In this document: positions 25,286 to 36,331 of the stretch, one piece after another
Position numbering within the stretch: position 1 is the stretch's first letter
Layout: each line of letters starts with the position of its first letter
Origin: Stromatinia cepivora
Lineage: Eukaryota > Ascomycota > Leotiomycetes > Helotiales > Sclerotiniaceae
Length of the DNA stretch: 64,000 nt
Assembly (NCBI GenBank): GCA_014898415.1
Contig: RCTD01000013.1
Coordinates: 930,001 to 994,000, forward strand
Direction: 5' to 3'
Program-made: the position numbers and the translations under genes
Notes under the pieces: model-generated
Told to the model about the DNA's origin: nothing
What the model saw: the letters and a program-made list of their open reading frames with translations, nothing else
The model's database searches: none

Positions 25286-28088
25286 CTATGCCTTGAATTT
25301 GACTGCCACGCTTCCATCTTCTGTGTCACATTTCGCGTCACATGTAAGACTACATTTGGCTTCGCAATCAATTTCTCTTTTTGGGATTGTAGCTGGCGAG
25401 CCATCAATAGCCAGAAGAGCAAAATGACCGCCAACGACTGGACGAGCGATGAAGGGGCCAGACCACCAACTGTGATTGTGTCAATATGTTGTGCATGAGA
25501 GAAGTAGTGGATATCGGTGTGGGAACTTACTCTGCAGTTTGAGTATTGTAAAGATCGGTGAAGGCGCGGTCCGTTGGGGTCACGCCAATCCATGTTGCGA
25601 GCTTGGAGATGAACATGGATTTGGTAGAGGGGGACGCGATGGCTGCTGTCCACATTTCCCAATCGGCTGTTTCGCACTATCGTTAATAGCTGCAGTGTAA
25701 ACCGAGGAGAAAACTTAAAATGGAAGAACTTACATTTGGTGCAAACATTTCTGGAGTCGAGTTGAACACCATATACATTGGCAATGGTTGGATAATATTC
25801 GCTCTGCATGTCGTAAATGCGTTTTGGGACAAAGTTGAGCTTCAAAAGCGTATCTGCGTAAAGATTGTACAGAAGACCATGTCCAGTTGAATCTTGATAC
25901 GCTAGTTTGGTATGTGCTGGAACAGATGCAGTTGCTGGGAGAATAGCGAGGTTCTCCCATTTCGTGAGGTAATCGTGTGCAATATTTGTATAGTTTAATG
26001 CATCAGCTGAGTTTCCAGTGAGATTTGCAATCCGCGACATGGCTTCAATGGCAATGATGCCCTTGAGAGCAAGATTGGTTTGATTTGCGAGTGTACCTTG
26101 GAAATCATCGGTGGAGAGTTGGTTTGCAGGGATAAGAGCTTCAGCGACGAGGAAACTAGTCCATTGCTTGAGTAATGGGTAATGTTGAGTCAAGTATGCT
26201 GTATCGGAAGTATGTTGAGAGTAGGCGAGAGTCATAATGATCATATTTCCACATTCTTCAAGAGGCATGGGTTCTGGCCATGGTTAGCATGAATAATCAA
26301 AACATCCAAGAAGAAACATACCTCCATCGCCAGTTGGGTGTCCAATGGCACGGGGATAATTAGCACCTAGATCATGCAGAGAATATTGCTGAGGAAAGTG
26401 ACCGGCCTCTTGGTTCTCGTACAGAGGATCAAGCATATACTTGAGAAGAAGAGGGTTTGAGTATAAAAAGATAGGCATGGCGGGGAAGATAACATCAACA
26501 GTTTGAGTATTACCATCAGAGCTGATCTCTTTGAGAAAGTAGTATGGTTTATCTGCAGTCCCGCAAAGCTGGACAGCTCCGAAAGCTTGACGAGCCGAAA
26601 GGGATGTAATAGTCAAGTAGTCTTGACCACCGGCTGCAAGAGAATCAACGGCAAATTTATGATCCCAGACACCCCATTTGTTGACCCAATCATTATAGAA
26701 ATCGGAGACCTGAAAGAATTAGCATGGTCAAAGAGGAAATGAATTATTTAAATACCAAAGATAGATCCGAATTCCAATAGCTTGTCCATAGAGATGGAAC
26801 AGGTCTCAGTCCACCCTCTCCAAGGAAGAGGATCGCATTTTGCTGAGCATGAACAATTGTGTAAAGGGTTTCAACGGGAGTACTTCCAACATTCCCAAGA
26901 TTATTGGCAAATGCGAATACTGGCCAGGCATCTTCAATAGTTCTGTAGACTGTATCCTGAGTGTTCGGAAGAGAACCATTACTGAGGAAATTCCCACGAA
27001 CGACAGCATCCTGTCCTGATTGGAATGTCATGCCATTGACAGCTTTAGTGGACCAAAGCCAGTATCCCCAATGAGCTTGATCATCTGCATAGTCTGCGTT
27101 GAATTCGCTTTGATTTTGTCTCCAACTTCTGTGGGTACCGATGCCATTGTTGACGGTGTAACTATGTAGGAGTCAACATGAAAGTCTCCGAAGGAGAATC
27201 CGAGATTAAAAACTACTCACTTCCATTGTACGGCATCAGTTCTGTGGATAGATGTCCATTCTGTCTTACTATGAGCAATATTCTTTATCCCAGATGGGAA
27301 GAAACTTACCAGCAGATGTGTCACAATATAACTCAACAGCATGGGTAGCACCATCCAATGCTTTTACGGAAACATAAAGATATGTACCAATAACTGATTG
27401 TCGTCGAATATCATCTGGTGTAAGTGGAGATAGAAAAGTTACATTCATTGACACTTTTCCAGCCACAGTCATTAAAAATGTGGATCTGGTTGAAGTATAC
27501 TCCATATGGTCTTGAGTAACACTTGGTGGAACAACTCCATTGACACCTGCAGCCCCCATCCAAGTGTAAGTTGTGCCGTCCCTAGGAAAGCTTTAATAAG
27601 ATCCTTTCTGTTTAACGGCAGGACGGAATTCTATCATGAATGGATCACAAAAAGTGTGGAAGCACTTACACTTTGATAAGGCCAGCCCAAGCTGTCACGG
27701 AGCCAGCACCTCCAGCAACCGAACCATCAGGTTGAGGTCCGCTGTTCGCTTCGTTAGAAAGGAATGTCTTTTTGGTTCGCCAAGAATTTTAACTTACGCC
27801 CAGAAACGACTGTATAGGTGTTAGTTTGGGTTTAAATAGCAGTCAAGGGATAGAAACCTACGGCCAATAACCTGGTAGAATACCTCCACTGGCACCAACA
27901 CTTCCAGACTCCAACCATGTATTCATGTATGGTGATTTAACTGTTTGAAGTTAGAACATTACCAGAATAAAAAGACTGTAATATATACCAGCTAGAGGTA
28001 TTGCCGGAGGTCTAACTGGACTGAACGTGGACCCAGAGACAAAATTAACAGCAGTGCCTAGCACTGCTGCAAAAAGAGAAGCCTTCAT
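25286..28088 (-). CDS. gtaA: Secreted glutaminase A (GtaA family)
   Basis: Eleven exons on the minus strand: 28088-27989, 27940-27862, 27809-27798, 27741-27670, 27581-27310, 27260-27221, 27161-26756, 26709-26322, 26273-25734, 25666-25531 and 25469-25286; about 742 residues. All junctions keep frame. The start MKASLFAAVLGTAVNFVSG is a signal peptide. Fungal GtaA features are visible: LESGSVGASGGILPGYWPRFW near the N-terminus, WAGLIKVDGTTYTW, and the GYWLWSTKAVNGMTFQSGQDA block. Also present are LHDLGANYPRAIGHPTGDGEPMPLEECGNM and the C-terminal SDWEMWTAAIAS...AFTDLY and FIARPVVGGHFALL. The enzyme should hydrolyse extracellular L-glutamine to glutamate. Exon 3 is only 12 nt (PRFW). The tail past FALLA is unusual, with five cysteines in the last ~40 residues. 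The symbol follows the Aspergillus homologue. Confidence 0.88.
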
Positions 28089-30100
28089 GATAGTACTCCC
28101 CAAAGAATATTTACTATTAAAAGTATTTCAATGCAGATAGAGATGTTAAGAGGTAAGCTAAGTGTATGGATCAAGGAAGAATGAAAAGAGTTGTTGAGTA
28201 TGTGGTTGTAAAGAAGATGGGGAGGAAGGGAGTTGAGGAGCTCTTTTGTAGAACCAAGCAGGAGGCTAGTGGGGTCTCAAAGGAGGGGTAGTAATAAGGA
28301 GTGAATGATACTTTTAAATCAGGGTTGCAAGAATATGTGAATGATATGCTCCGATGAGGGGTTGAAGGTTGTGCGAACGATGGTTTCAAAGGAGTGGTGT
28401 CAAAGTAAAATAAACGACAACATCAGATGAATGTGTATTCACAAAGCTAAGAAGGAACGTGCGTGCCATATGTAATTTAAGTAGATTCCCTCGGGCGTCT
28501 AGCTCACGTTATGTTATAACGTGGAGGTGGATGAGCAGGGTCAAAGGGCCCGAACCTCATGAAAGAAAGAAGCTCTATGTGGAAACATCTCCCTTAGCTT
28601 CTTATCACAAGGCGAAATAGATTAAAACCCAAAAAATATTTGGTGCAAACTATTTTATTATCCGTGATCGCATTGCGCCCAAGCCCTTGGAGAGATCCTG
28701 ATCGCATCCCAGCGGGTATGCGGGATGAAAAACATATTCCTTGATCCTGTATTGCGCTACAATATGAGCTAGCGAGAGCCCGTGGCAAGGATTTATTCGT
28801 GAATCACGCAAGATGATGAGCCAAAACAACGTCGGAAACATTCAAAAGGATGCATGTATATTATTAATCTCAATCTCAAATAATAAACAACCTAGATCAA
28901 CAATCAACACAATTACGTGAACTTAAACAAATATAGGGCTTTGCATAAGACTAACATGCGTTGTAATGTAGTCACCTTCCATCTAACAAGATCGCGGGAT
29001 CATTAGAACGTGGCTTTCATGAGCTGCGAAAGTTTTCTTGGAAAGCTAAAATGTGCCGCAACTGATGTGGAGCAAGCAAGTTCATGATTCAAGAACTCCA
29101 TCGTTTATAAAGGAAATGATCCGCAATGTTGCTGGGATCTAAGTCAACTGCCTTTGCTTGCCGAGTCTTCTTAGTGGTTAGCACGGACATGGCGAAAATA
29201 ACCATATAATGAAGCTGAAACTCGGGACTCGGGAGATCTGCCGAGCCTTAAATTCACTACCCGCTACTTGCGGGGTATGGGGCAATGGCTAGAGTTGAGT
29301 TATGTTGAAAAAATGACAATCTCCGCGTGAGGTTACTTGTGTATGTATGTACTCGGAGATAAACTACAATATGGTCGCTTGACCGAAGCATGCGCAAAAT
29401 AACTGATCAAGATTATTGATCGTCGTACATGTGTAATTATACATCACTAACTTCATCCAACGACATCTCGAGGAAGAAATATTGTAGTAAAGTAAAAATT
29501 TGGCAGTACTTCATACTGCTTTTGATTGGGAAGTACAAATTCTTAATTATTTGCGTATTCCGAAGTAAGAGCAGATCGGCCCTGCAAGTGAGGGATGCAG
29601 AAGATGAACGGAGATCAGGTCATTTCCCGCGTAGCCAACCATTGTTGAATATAAAGCCCAGTGTAGTGGTCACTCACACACCACACCAGGGGTACGAAAT
29701 TTAATATTCAGCCTGAAGTCAACGCTGTGAGTGCTGCGCAGGTACTGCTGGCAAACACTGTGTTCGCGAAAGTCAATTGGGTGATTGAGAAAACGCGATC
29801 AGAATGATACGTGGGGCGATGATGGATGGGGAGGCATGGGTTGGGCATTGCACTGTGCAATTTATCGAAATTTCCGAAATTATGAAGCCCAAATCAAACT
29901 GCAGATTGAACGTTGTCGAACTCCGTTGTCGAACTCGGTGATCGTTTGTATCGTTTGTATCGTTTGTATCGTTTGTATCGTTTGTAAGAGATGCATATGA
30001 AGAATAGAAAGTTCTCATACTCGTAGTGTGTCATGATTATGTAATACAGCACAAGAAACGCACAAGCATAATTAATAACACCAGTAAGGTTATTCCACAT
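28089..30100. other. Intergenic, upstream of glutaminase
   Basis: 2 kb with the glutaminase promoter at its left end. A 9-bp repeat lies at 29941-29985. I see no credible gene; frames here are under 95 codons and not protein-like. Confidence 0.5.
29941..29985 (+). repeat. 9-bp tandem repeat, 5 copies
   Basis: Unit atcgtttgt is repeated five times without change. Confidence 0.9.
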
Positions 30101-30135
30101 TCCATAGCGCAAGCAAGGGCTTCACCAACAAAAGT

Positions 30136-31360
30136 TCCCTTATTGTTTGAGGATAGAGTTGTACACATAGTGCCTCATCGCAAACACACCGAATTATTTG
30201 CAGACTTTGCTATAGAAAACGTCCATGATTTGCTTCCCGCATTCTCCATATCGAATTATATGCATGGGATAGATACATGGAGAAATGGAAGTTTGAAATT
30301 CGATCCGTGGAAAACAACGATTTGCACCAGTATCTGAAGCAACGTTTAAACGATGGTTATCTCCATGGCGCATTGCAAACTATGGACCGAATCCATGAAT
30401 CTGCTGATAGGAATTGTCAGGCGGTGAATTTCGTGGCGAAACAGTTCCAACAATGTACCAGCATTGCAAAAGTAACCTTCTGCTCTCAGCGGTTCCTCAA
30501 CTACATTGTTTGTTGACGAGAACCATTCCTTCCCGCCAAATTCCCATTCGGAAAGGATTTTGCATATCTTGAAGGCTTTTGAAATTGGGTGTCTTAAACT
30601 GCGAAAGGACATAACACAGACACCTACCAATGTGTCTGCTTCGAGGTCGCTCCACATATTTTTACGTGAGTGCTATATGCGTCAGGCTCTACTTCTTCCT
30701 CAATTCGAGAAAACATACTGAATCAAATCCTTGTGAACTGTTTCTTCAGCCTGAACGTATCGACACCGAAGCACATGTCCCGGTTGACCACGGTTCATTC
30801 ACTCAGGATTGAACTCATGGGCTATCCGTGAGAAACTCATTCCGAGGATCCCTACCTTGGACAAAGACTTGCAGACTTTCCAGCCAGTGCAACACAGCTT
30901 TCGGAGACACTTAGCAACTAGGAAGACATATGTGTCGTTCTCTTTCTAAATCATTTTTGGTCAAACCTATAAACTGAAAACTATTGCCTCACTTATCCAG
31001 CTTGCGCATACACGAGACTGAGGCAATACAGGAACCCCTACTCTTTCCTCTACTACACTTCTTTCATGGACGTGATATTGAAAGGCTGCATTTGAATGGT
31101 ATTTATGGCTCCGGACATGAGTATCAAAGTTTTGTCGACATGATTCGAGAGTCATTTGAAAGCTTCAATAGTTTGAGTTATTGTTAGGAGAGTATAAGCA
31201 TCGGGAAATCTCTCGAATTTGTGAAGATAATTTGAGAAAAGTATGCGTTATGGGATCTGATTATCCTCCCAATAATACCACAGCCGGTGAGACTATTGGA
31301 ACAATATGTCTTGGACAATTGTCCGTGGCTAATGAAGGAAATTTCGCCTCTTAATGGAAT
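30136..31360 (+). pseudogene. Decayed protein-coding gene, possibly F-box/leucine-rich type
   Basis: Protein-like stretches occur in successive, different plus frames, separated by stops. They are: around 30285-30514 (DLHQYLKQRLNDGYLHGALQ and following), 30510-30719 (ILHILKAFEIGCLKL...), about 30815-30950 (with SWAIREKLIPRIPTL) and 30984-31187 (LSSLRIHETEA...IERLHLNGIYG, leucine-rich). The order and spacing fit one ancestral gene broken by several indels and nonsense changes. The resemblance to fungal F-box/LRR proteins is weak and by eye. No intact start or splice set restores one frame. Confidence 0.45.
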
Positions 31361-31407
31361 GGAAATTGAGACGATAGTTGGGTGTGGAAGCTCTAAGCCC
31401 CGGAACT

Positions 31408-31885
31408 ATGGCCGCATCCCAACAGCAGTCCCACCACCTCCATGAAGCCATAAAATGTTTACAGCTTCATAATAGTATTCCACCCTCCCGACCTGAGTTC
31501 GCGATTCGCCAAGTGAGTTGTAAATATCACAGACAACAAGCACATAATACACACACCTAGGATCCTTGAGGTACCAGCAGCCTCTTTCAGACCACTCATC
31601 TCGTCTCTCAGCTCCATGCCTGTTTCTTCTCTCTCAAACTTCACTCAGCCCACGCCTCACACTCTCACCGCACTCTTATCTTCCATAAACCTTATCTTCC
31701 TCCACTCATAGACCATAGATTCTGCACAGAAAAGTTTTGTTGCATATCTGAGAAATACAGATCTCAAAATACCCTCAAAACTCACTTCCTACACCCAAAA
31801 TAAAAACTTCATTCTTGCCTCCCAAATACTCATTGATGAGGAGACCAACTTTGAAATTCTTCAAGAGCATCAAGATGAAGTTTGA
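31408..31885 (+). pseudogene. Decayed two-exon gene, likely source of the tandem exon array
   Basis: A first exon 31408-31512 opens MAASQQQSHHLHEAIKCLQL and is followed by an intron-like segment (GTGAGT at 31513, CACCTAG ending 31560). A protein-like second segment follows at 31562-31885 (ILEVPAASFRPLISSLSSMP ...). It passes one in-frame stop (TAG at 31709-31711), then reads SFVAYLRNTDLKIPSKL... and ends EEHQ-like at TGA 31883-31885. The obvious acceptor puts exon 2 one base out of frame. Either an alternative acceptor (TTGAG ending at 31570) is used and the protein stops at 31709, or the gene is dead. I do not recognise the family. The segment from about 31640 recurs six more times downstream. 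Confidence 0.45.
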
Positions 31886-32250
31886 TCTTATTGCTACTCC
31901 TGTCGTCTGATCTCATATAGTTCATACTTTGCTTGCTATCGTTATCTACTATCTCCTATCTATCTATATTTCTGTATCAAAAAGTTTTGTTGCACATCTA
32001 TGATTTTTAGATCTCAAAATACTTAGAGTTTTAGGGTTCTACAGCAAAGGAAAAGCTTCATCTTAGTATGCTGAATCTTTTGGATATACCTTTATGAAAA
32101 GAACAACTTTGAGATTGATCAAGACCATCAAGATAGATTTGACTGTCTCACTTTATGGATAATCCTATGGATACAAAGTCTAGTTTTCACATCGACCTTC
32201 TTCCAGAGTTTTACGCTATTTTTTGATTGGATATTTTAAGCGAACTCTTC

Positions 32251-32873
32251 CAGAGGGTCTAATCGGCCATCTCCTAAATAACGCGTATCAAACCCGCATG
32301 AAATTATATTTACGTGATAACTTTTTAAAAATTTAATTTATAAAAAATTAAATAAATAATTTGAAATCAACTAATCAAGGAGATTTAGAATTTATTTTTA
32401 ATTTATTTTTAGTTATTTTTGATATTGAATTATTAATAATATTTATTTTTAATTATAATTTATTATAATTTTTAAATTTTACATCTTTCAATTTTTATTT
32501 AAAATAATTGAAAATTTTATTGAAAATTCTAATAGATCTTAATTATTATATATTTCAATTTCAATATTATTCGATAAAAAATAAAATAATTTTTTAATTT
32601 TTTAATATTTTATAATAAATTATATAATACATCAAATTTATCCTTCCAGATTTGGATTTAGAATCAAAGAAATAACAATTGAATTATAACTATTCGGAAT
32701 TTTATAAAAGTAAAAAATGCAAAATGTAAATAAACAATATATCTATCTATAATACAATTTTCAATTATTAATTATAATATAATATAATTAAATGAGATTA
32801 ATATATATTCAAAAAAACACGAAAAACAGGTTCAAAATATACGATTTAGGAATTGGCCGACTAGACTCTCCTG
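32251..32873. mobile_element. MITE-like element (family C) inserted in the array
   Basis: About 620 bp, extremely AT-rich between ends that form imperfect inverted repeats of about 30 bp. The left end begins cagagggtctaatcggcca; the right end, reverse-complemented, begins caggagagtctagtcggcca. It sits between array copies 2 and 3 and explains most of the long gap there. A target duplication is not clear, so the borders are good to a few bases only. No coding frame. Confidence 0.65.
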
Positions 32874-33733
32874 ACAGAGATATTAAAAATCACATGACCG
32901 ATGCCTCGAGAGTCAGGCACCCGCTAGACTAATGGATACACACTTCACTCTACCAAACTTCACTCCATCTTCAGCCAATATTTCCTCTTTATCTATTCTT
33001 GGAAAGTTTTGTTGCATATCTACAAAATATAGATCTTGAGATACTCTCCAAAATCCAGCTCTGCTCCCAAATCAAAAGCTTCATTTCCATTTTCCTATTG
33101 CTTTGTATATCTCTCTATTGATGAGAAGAACAACTTCGAGCTTTACAGAAGATATCAAAAAGGATTTGGAATTTTGACTTCATGTCTCATCCCCCAGAAT
33201 CAAACTTCACTTCAAATTCCTCTGGGTTCAAACTTCACTTCGGTTCCCGCCAATACATCTCCATACATTCTTACCAAAAGGTTTTGTTGCATATCTACAA
33301 AATATAGATCTCAAGATACTTGTTAAAAGAGGGCTTTCTACTAAAATGAAAAGCTTCATGTTTTGGATCTTGATGAGAAGAAGATCAAAAAGACGAAAAT
33401 TCCATAGATGAGAAGATCAAGATTGAACCATGAAACTCAAAATATCATCAAAACCAAGCCAGAACTACTCTTGTCCCCAACCCATCTACTTTTTCCTTAA
33501 TACTTCACTTCAGCTTCCATTGTAGCCTATCAAATCCATGATACAATCCATCAAGAAGTTTTGTTGCATATCTACAAAATATAGATCTCAAAATAGTTGC
33601 CGGAGCCCAGTCTTCTACCAAAACGAAAAGCTTCACATTTTGAGATTGAGATGATGAAGATGATATTCCCTTTCATGAAGATATCAAGATGAAGTTGATC
33701 TGATCATTGATCCTTGGAAAGTTTCGTATTTCC

Positions 33734-33889
33734 GACATTCACTTCCAACATTCACTTCCAACATTCACTTCCAACATTCACTTCCAACATTCACTTCCAA
33801 CATTCACTTCCAACATTCACTTCCAACATTCACTTCCAACATTCACTTCCAACATTCACTTCCAACATTCACTTCCAACATTCACTCCA
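33734..33889 (+). repeat. 13-bp minisatellite, 12 copies
   Basis: Unit acattcacttcca is repeated twelve times with almost no variation. It lies in the spacer between array copies 5 and 6, and resembles the aacttcactcc segment found upstream of the other cores, so it probably grew from that segment. Confidence 0.9.
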
Positions 33890-34440
33890 TTCAACCCTCT
33901 ATCTAAAATTATACATGCCATCATTCAATCACGTTTTTGACATAAATATCAAAGGTTTTGTTGCACATCGCACTTTTGACCATCTGGTGATACTTCCCAA
34001 AACCAGGGCTCTACATACAAAAACGTGTTTTTGAAAAGCTTCATTATTTACTTGGAGATCAGGACAAAAATCCCTTTATGAGGAAGATAACATTTATCCA
34101 ACCTCATCACCATCCTTCCTCCGTACTAGCGAAGCCAGAAACTGAGAACTTCACTCCATCAAACTTCGTTTCACCGCAGCCTATCAAACACTTTGCACTC
34201 CTCTAGAAAAGTTTTGTTGCATATCTACAAATTTGTAATCTGGTGATAGTTGCCCAAAAGCTTCATTCACAGCCAAAATCTTGGAGGTTAAAAGCTTCAT
34301 TTTTGAAGTCTTGATGAGGGGCATATTCGGGTGGATGAAGAGGATAATATTTGAGCCCGATCTCATTGTCGCTTTCATTTGGGTGAGGTGAGAAGATGAG
34401 GGAAACTTCACTCATATCAAACTTCGGGAATGTATAGCTT

Positions 34441-36331
34441 GACTCCTATTCTCGTCTAATACTCTAGTGGGTAGTAGATTGAAATGATGATGTAATCTCA
34501 TCTTTCTTGGAAATCTTCACTGGATGTGATCTGCAAATGAAGAATATATGGAGTATCTAATGTATATCTTTATCTCAAGACCTGAGATGTGAATGCTTGC
34601 GTACTTGCATGTTTCTAGCAGAGGGTGTGATGTGTAAAGGGTTGTGCGGCGTCGTAGGATAGTTCCTAGACAAAAAGGCTATTGGGAGATAATGGAATGG
34701 AGGGAAGTGGAATGACAATATATGCGGCGATGTCATATTTTGCTGACCTTTAGGTAGAAAAGTAGACTGCAGTAACTAACAGACAGAAACGGTAGGATAA
34801 ATAGAATCAGAGAAGCTTTACTCGCAATATTTTAAAATACAACCAGCAAATAGAAGTCCATCCATCCATCCACCCATTCATTCATTAAATTTCATCTAGC
34901 CTCCAAGAGCACCAATTCGTATCACCTTTCAAGTGCACATAGCATCCTACCCGGCAGAGTCGCAATCTTATAATTATCCCCCCGACCTACCCCAAAACAC
35001 ACATTTCGACTAACTGCAAAACACGACAATACCCCCCATCCACCCCACTCTCCCCTCCCCCAAAATAAAACTCCCCTTGTCCAACTCTCCAATTCACAAA
35101 TTCCACACAACCTCCATACACCCAAACATCTCCACCCACCATCCATCTTAATCTAAACTTAATCTAACCCCACAAAAATCACCCATAAACCCCCATCTAA
35201 ATAACAATTTGCAATTAATCTCCCAATACGGATACCAATACCAGTTAATAAAATCTCTCACGAGTTATCAGGGGTCAAGAAAGAGCTATAGATGATGCAG
35301 AAGTATACATGGAGATTGTATTGTGGTATTGTGGTTTGGTTTAGGTTGAGATGTGGAGAGTAGAGATAGAGAGATGGGTTTGGAGTTGGGGTTTTCGGGT
35401 AAGATTTCAGAGATGGGGGGGGGGGGGTAGTAACGAAAGGGTAGATATGCAGGAAAGTAGTTTTGCTGAATTTTAGATTGGATATCGTGGGGTTTGTATA
35501 GATATGAATTTCACGAGTGATTTTATTGTATTTGGAAACTTGTACTCTAGTTCATTTAAACTAAATGTGCAATATAAAGATATTCTTGAACATATAAGCC
35601 TTGCAAGTCTAAGTTTCCGTCTTAGATTTCTGCCCCAAACTCCTTCTCTTGGCCGCTACTTAAATGTTCTGAACTCTAATCTCAAAATTGTCTTTCTGAG
35701 CCTGATACATGCTTCGACATACACGTGGAGAATCTATGATGTTGGATTGATCGTCCTGCGTAGATAATCTTTATCACCCTCTTGAGGTTCGCTCTAAACG
35801 TGTAATGCAATTAGAGATGCGGGAGGTTTGAATTTCCGCACCGGCAAGAAGCATCCAAATTGAGAACCAAGTGATATTGGCGATCAGTGAAGACCGAATA
35901 TGTGGCATCTAGGCATGACGACGTCGATGCAAGCAGTTTACTAACAATATTTGCCTTTGAGACCTGACCTGCTTTGAGGACAGCCTACATAATCAGCATC
36001 CGAAGGACACTATGCAATGCAAATATCGAATTGCCCCATCATGGAAGATAAGAAGACTGCTAATCATGGACATATTCCAAGCTTCTATGCTGACCAGTGC
36101 TAACTGAAATGCTTCCCATGCTTTGGTATCCAAGGCTTCGGATAAAAACGAAGAATACTCTGCGAGCAAAGACTAGCGTTTCAAATCCACCATTAATGTT
36201 AACCCCAATACATCTGCCCCTTTCAATCCACCGACTCGAAGTAAAGTATTTTGTATGGCTACTTCGAAAGTCTTGAAGAGTCGAAATCACGGAGAAAGTG
36301 TCGAAGCTCTTAATTCCCGTCTACTCTGCGG
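34441..36331. other. Intergenic, with C-rich tract and G13 run
   Basis: 1.9 kb. 34960-35200 is C/A-rich on the plus strand and produces a spurious Gly/Trp-rich minus frame. 35415-35427 is a run of 13 G. No gene is supported. Confidence 0.5.

Larger units (their letters stand above)
31600..34440 (+). repeat. Array of seven degenerate exon-derived repeats
   Basis: A core of about 42 bp beginning aaagttttgttgcatatct starts at 31730, 31979, 33003, 33276, 33554, 33950 and 34206. Each core is preceded by aacttcact-type sequence. It is followed 30-75 bp later by aaaagcttcat, and most often then by a gatgagaagaac-like block. Once the element at 32251-32873 and the minisatellite at 33734-33889 are subtracted, the period is about 240-280 bp (about 400 between copies 2 and 3). 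Copy 1 is translatable (SFVAYL...); the others carry stops and frameshifts. The cores of copies 3-5 are nearly identical, while their flanks are strongly diverged. Confidence 0.75.

Noticed and set aside
31459..31644. 61-codon minus-strand frame
   Set aside because: Lies opposite the more convincing plus-strand exon pieces of the decayed gene.
33734..33889. CRISPR-like regular repeat
   Set aside because: Units are contiguous with no spacers; an ordinary minisatellite in a fungal genome.
33700..34034. Plus-strand frames with repeated His-Ser-Leu-Pro-Thr-Phe
   Set aside because: Translation of the 13-bp minisatellite, which is open in several frames; not a repeat protein.
31730..34250. Box C/D snoRNA cluster
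   Set aside because: TGATGA-like and CTGA-like boxes occur near several units, but not at consistent spacing or with terminal stems, and copy 1 explains the sequence as coding.
34922..35146. Gly/Trp-rich minus-strand frame
   Set aside because: Composition follows from the C/A-rich plus-strand tract; no start context or motif.
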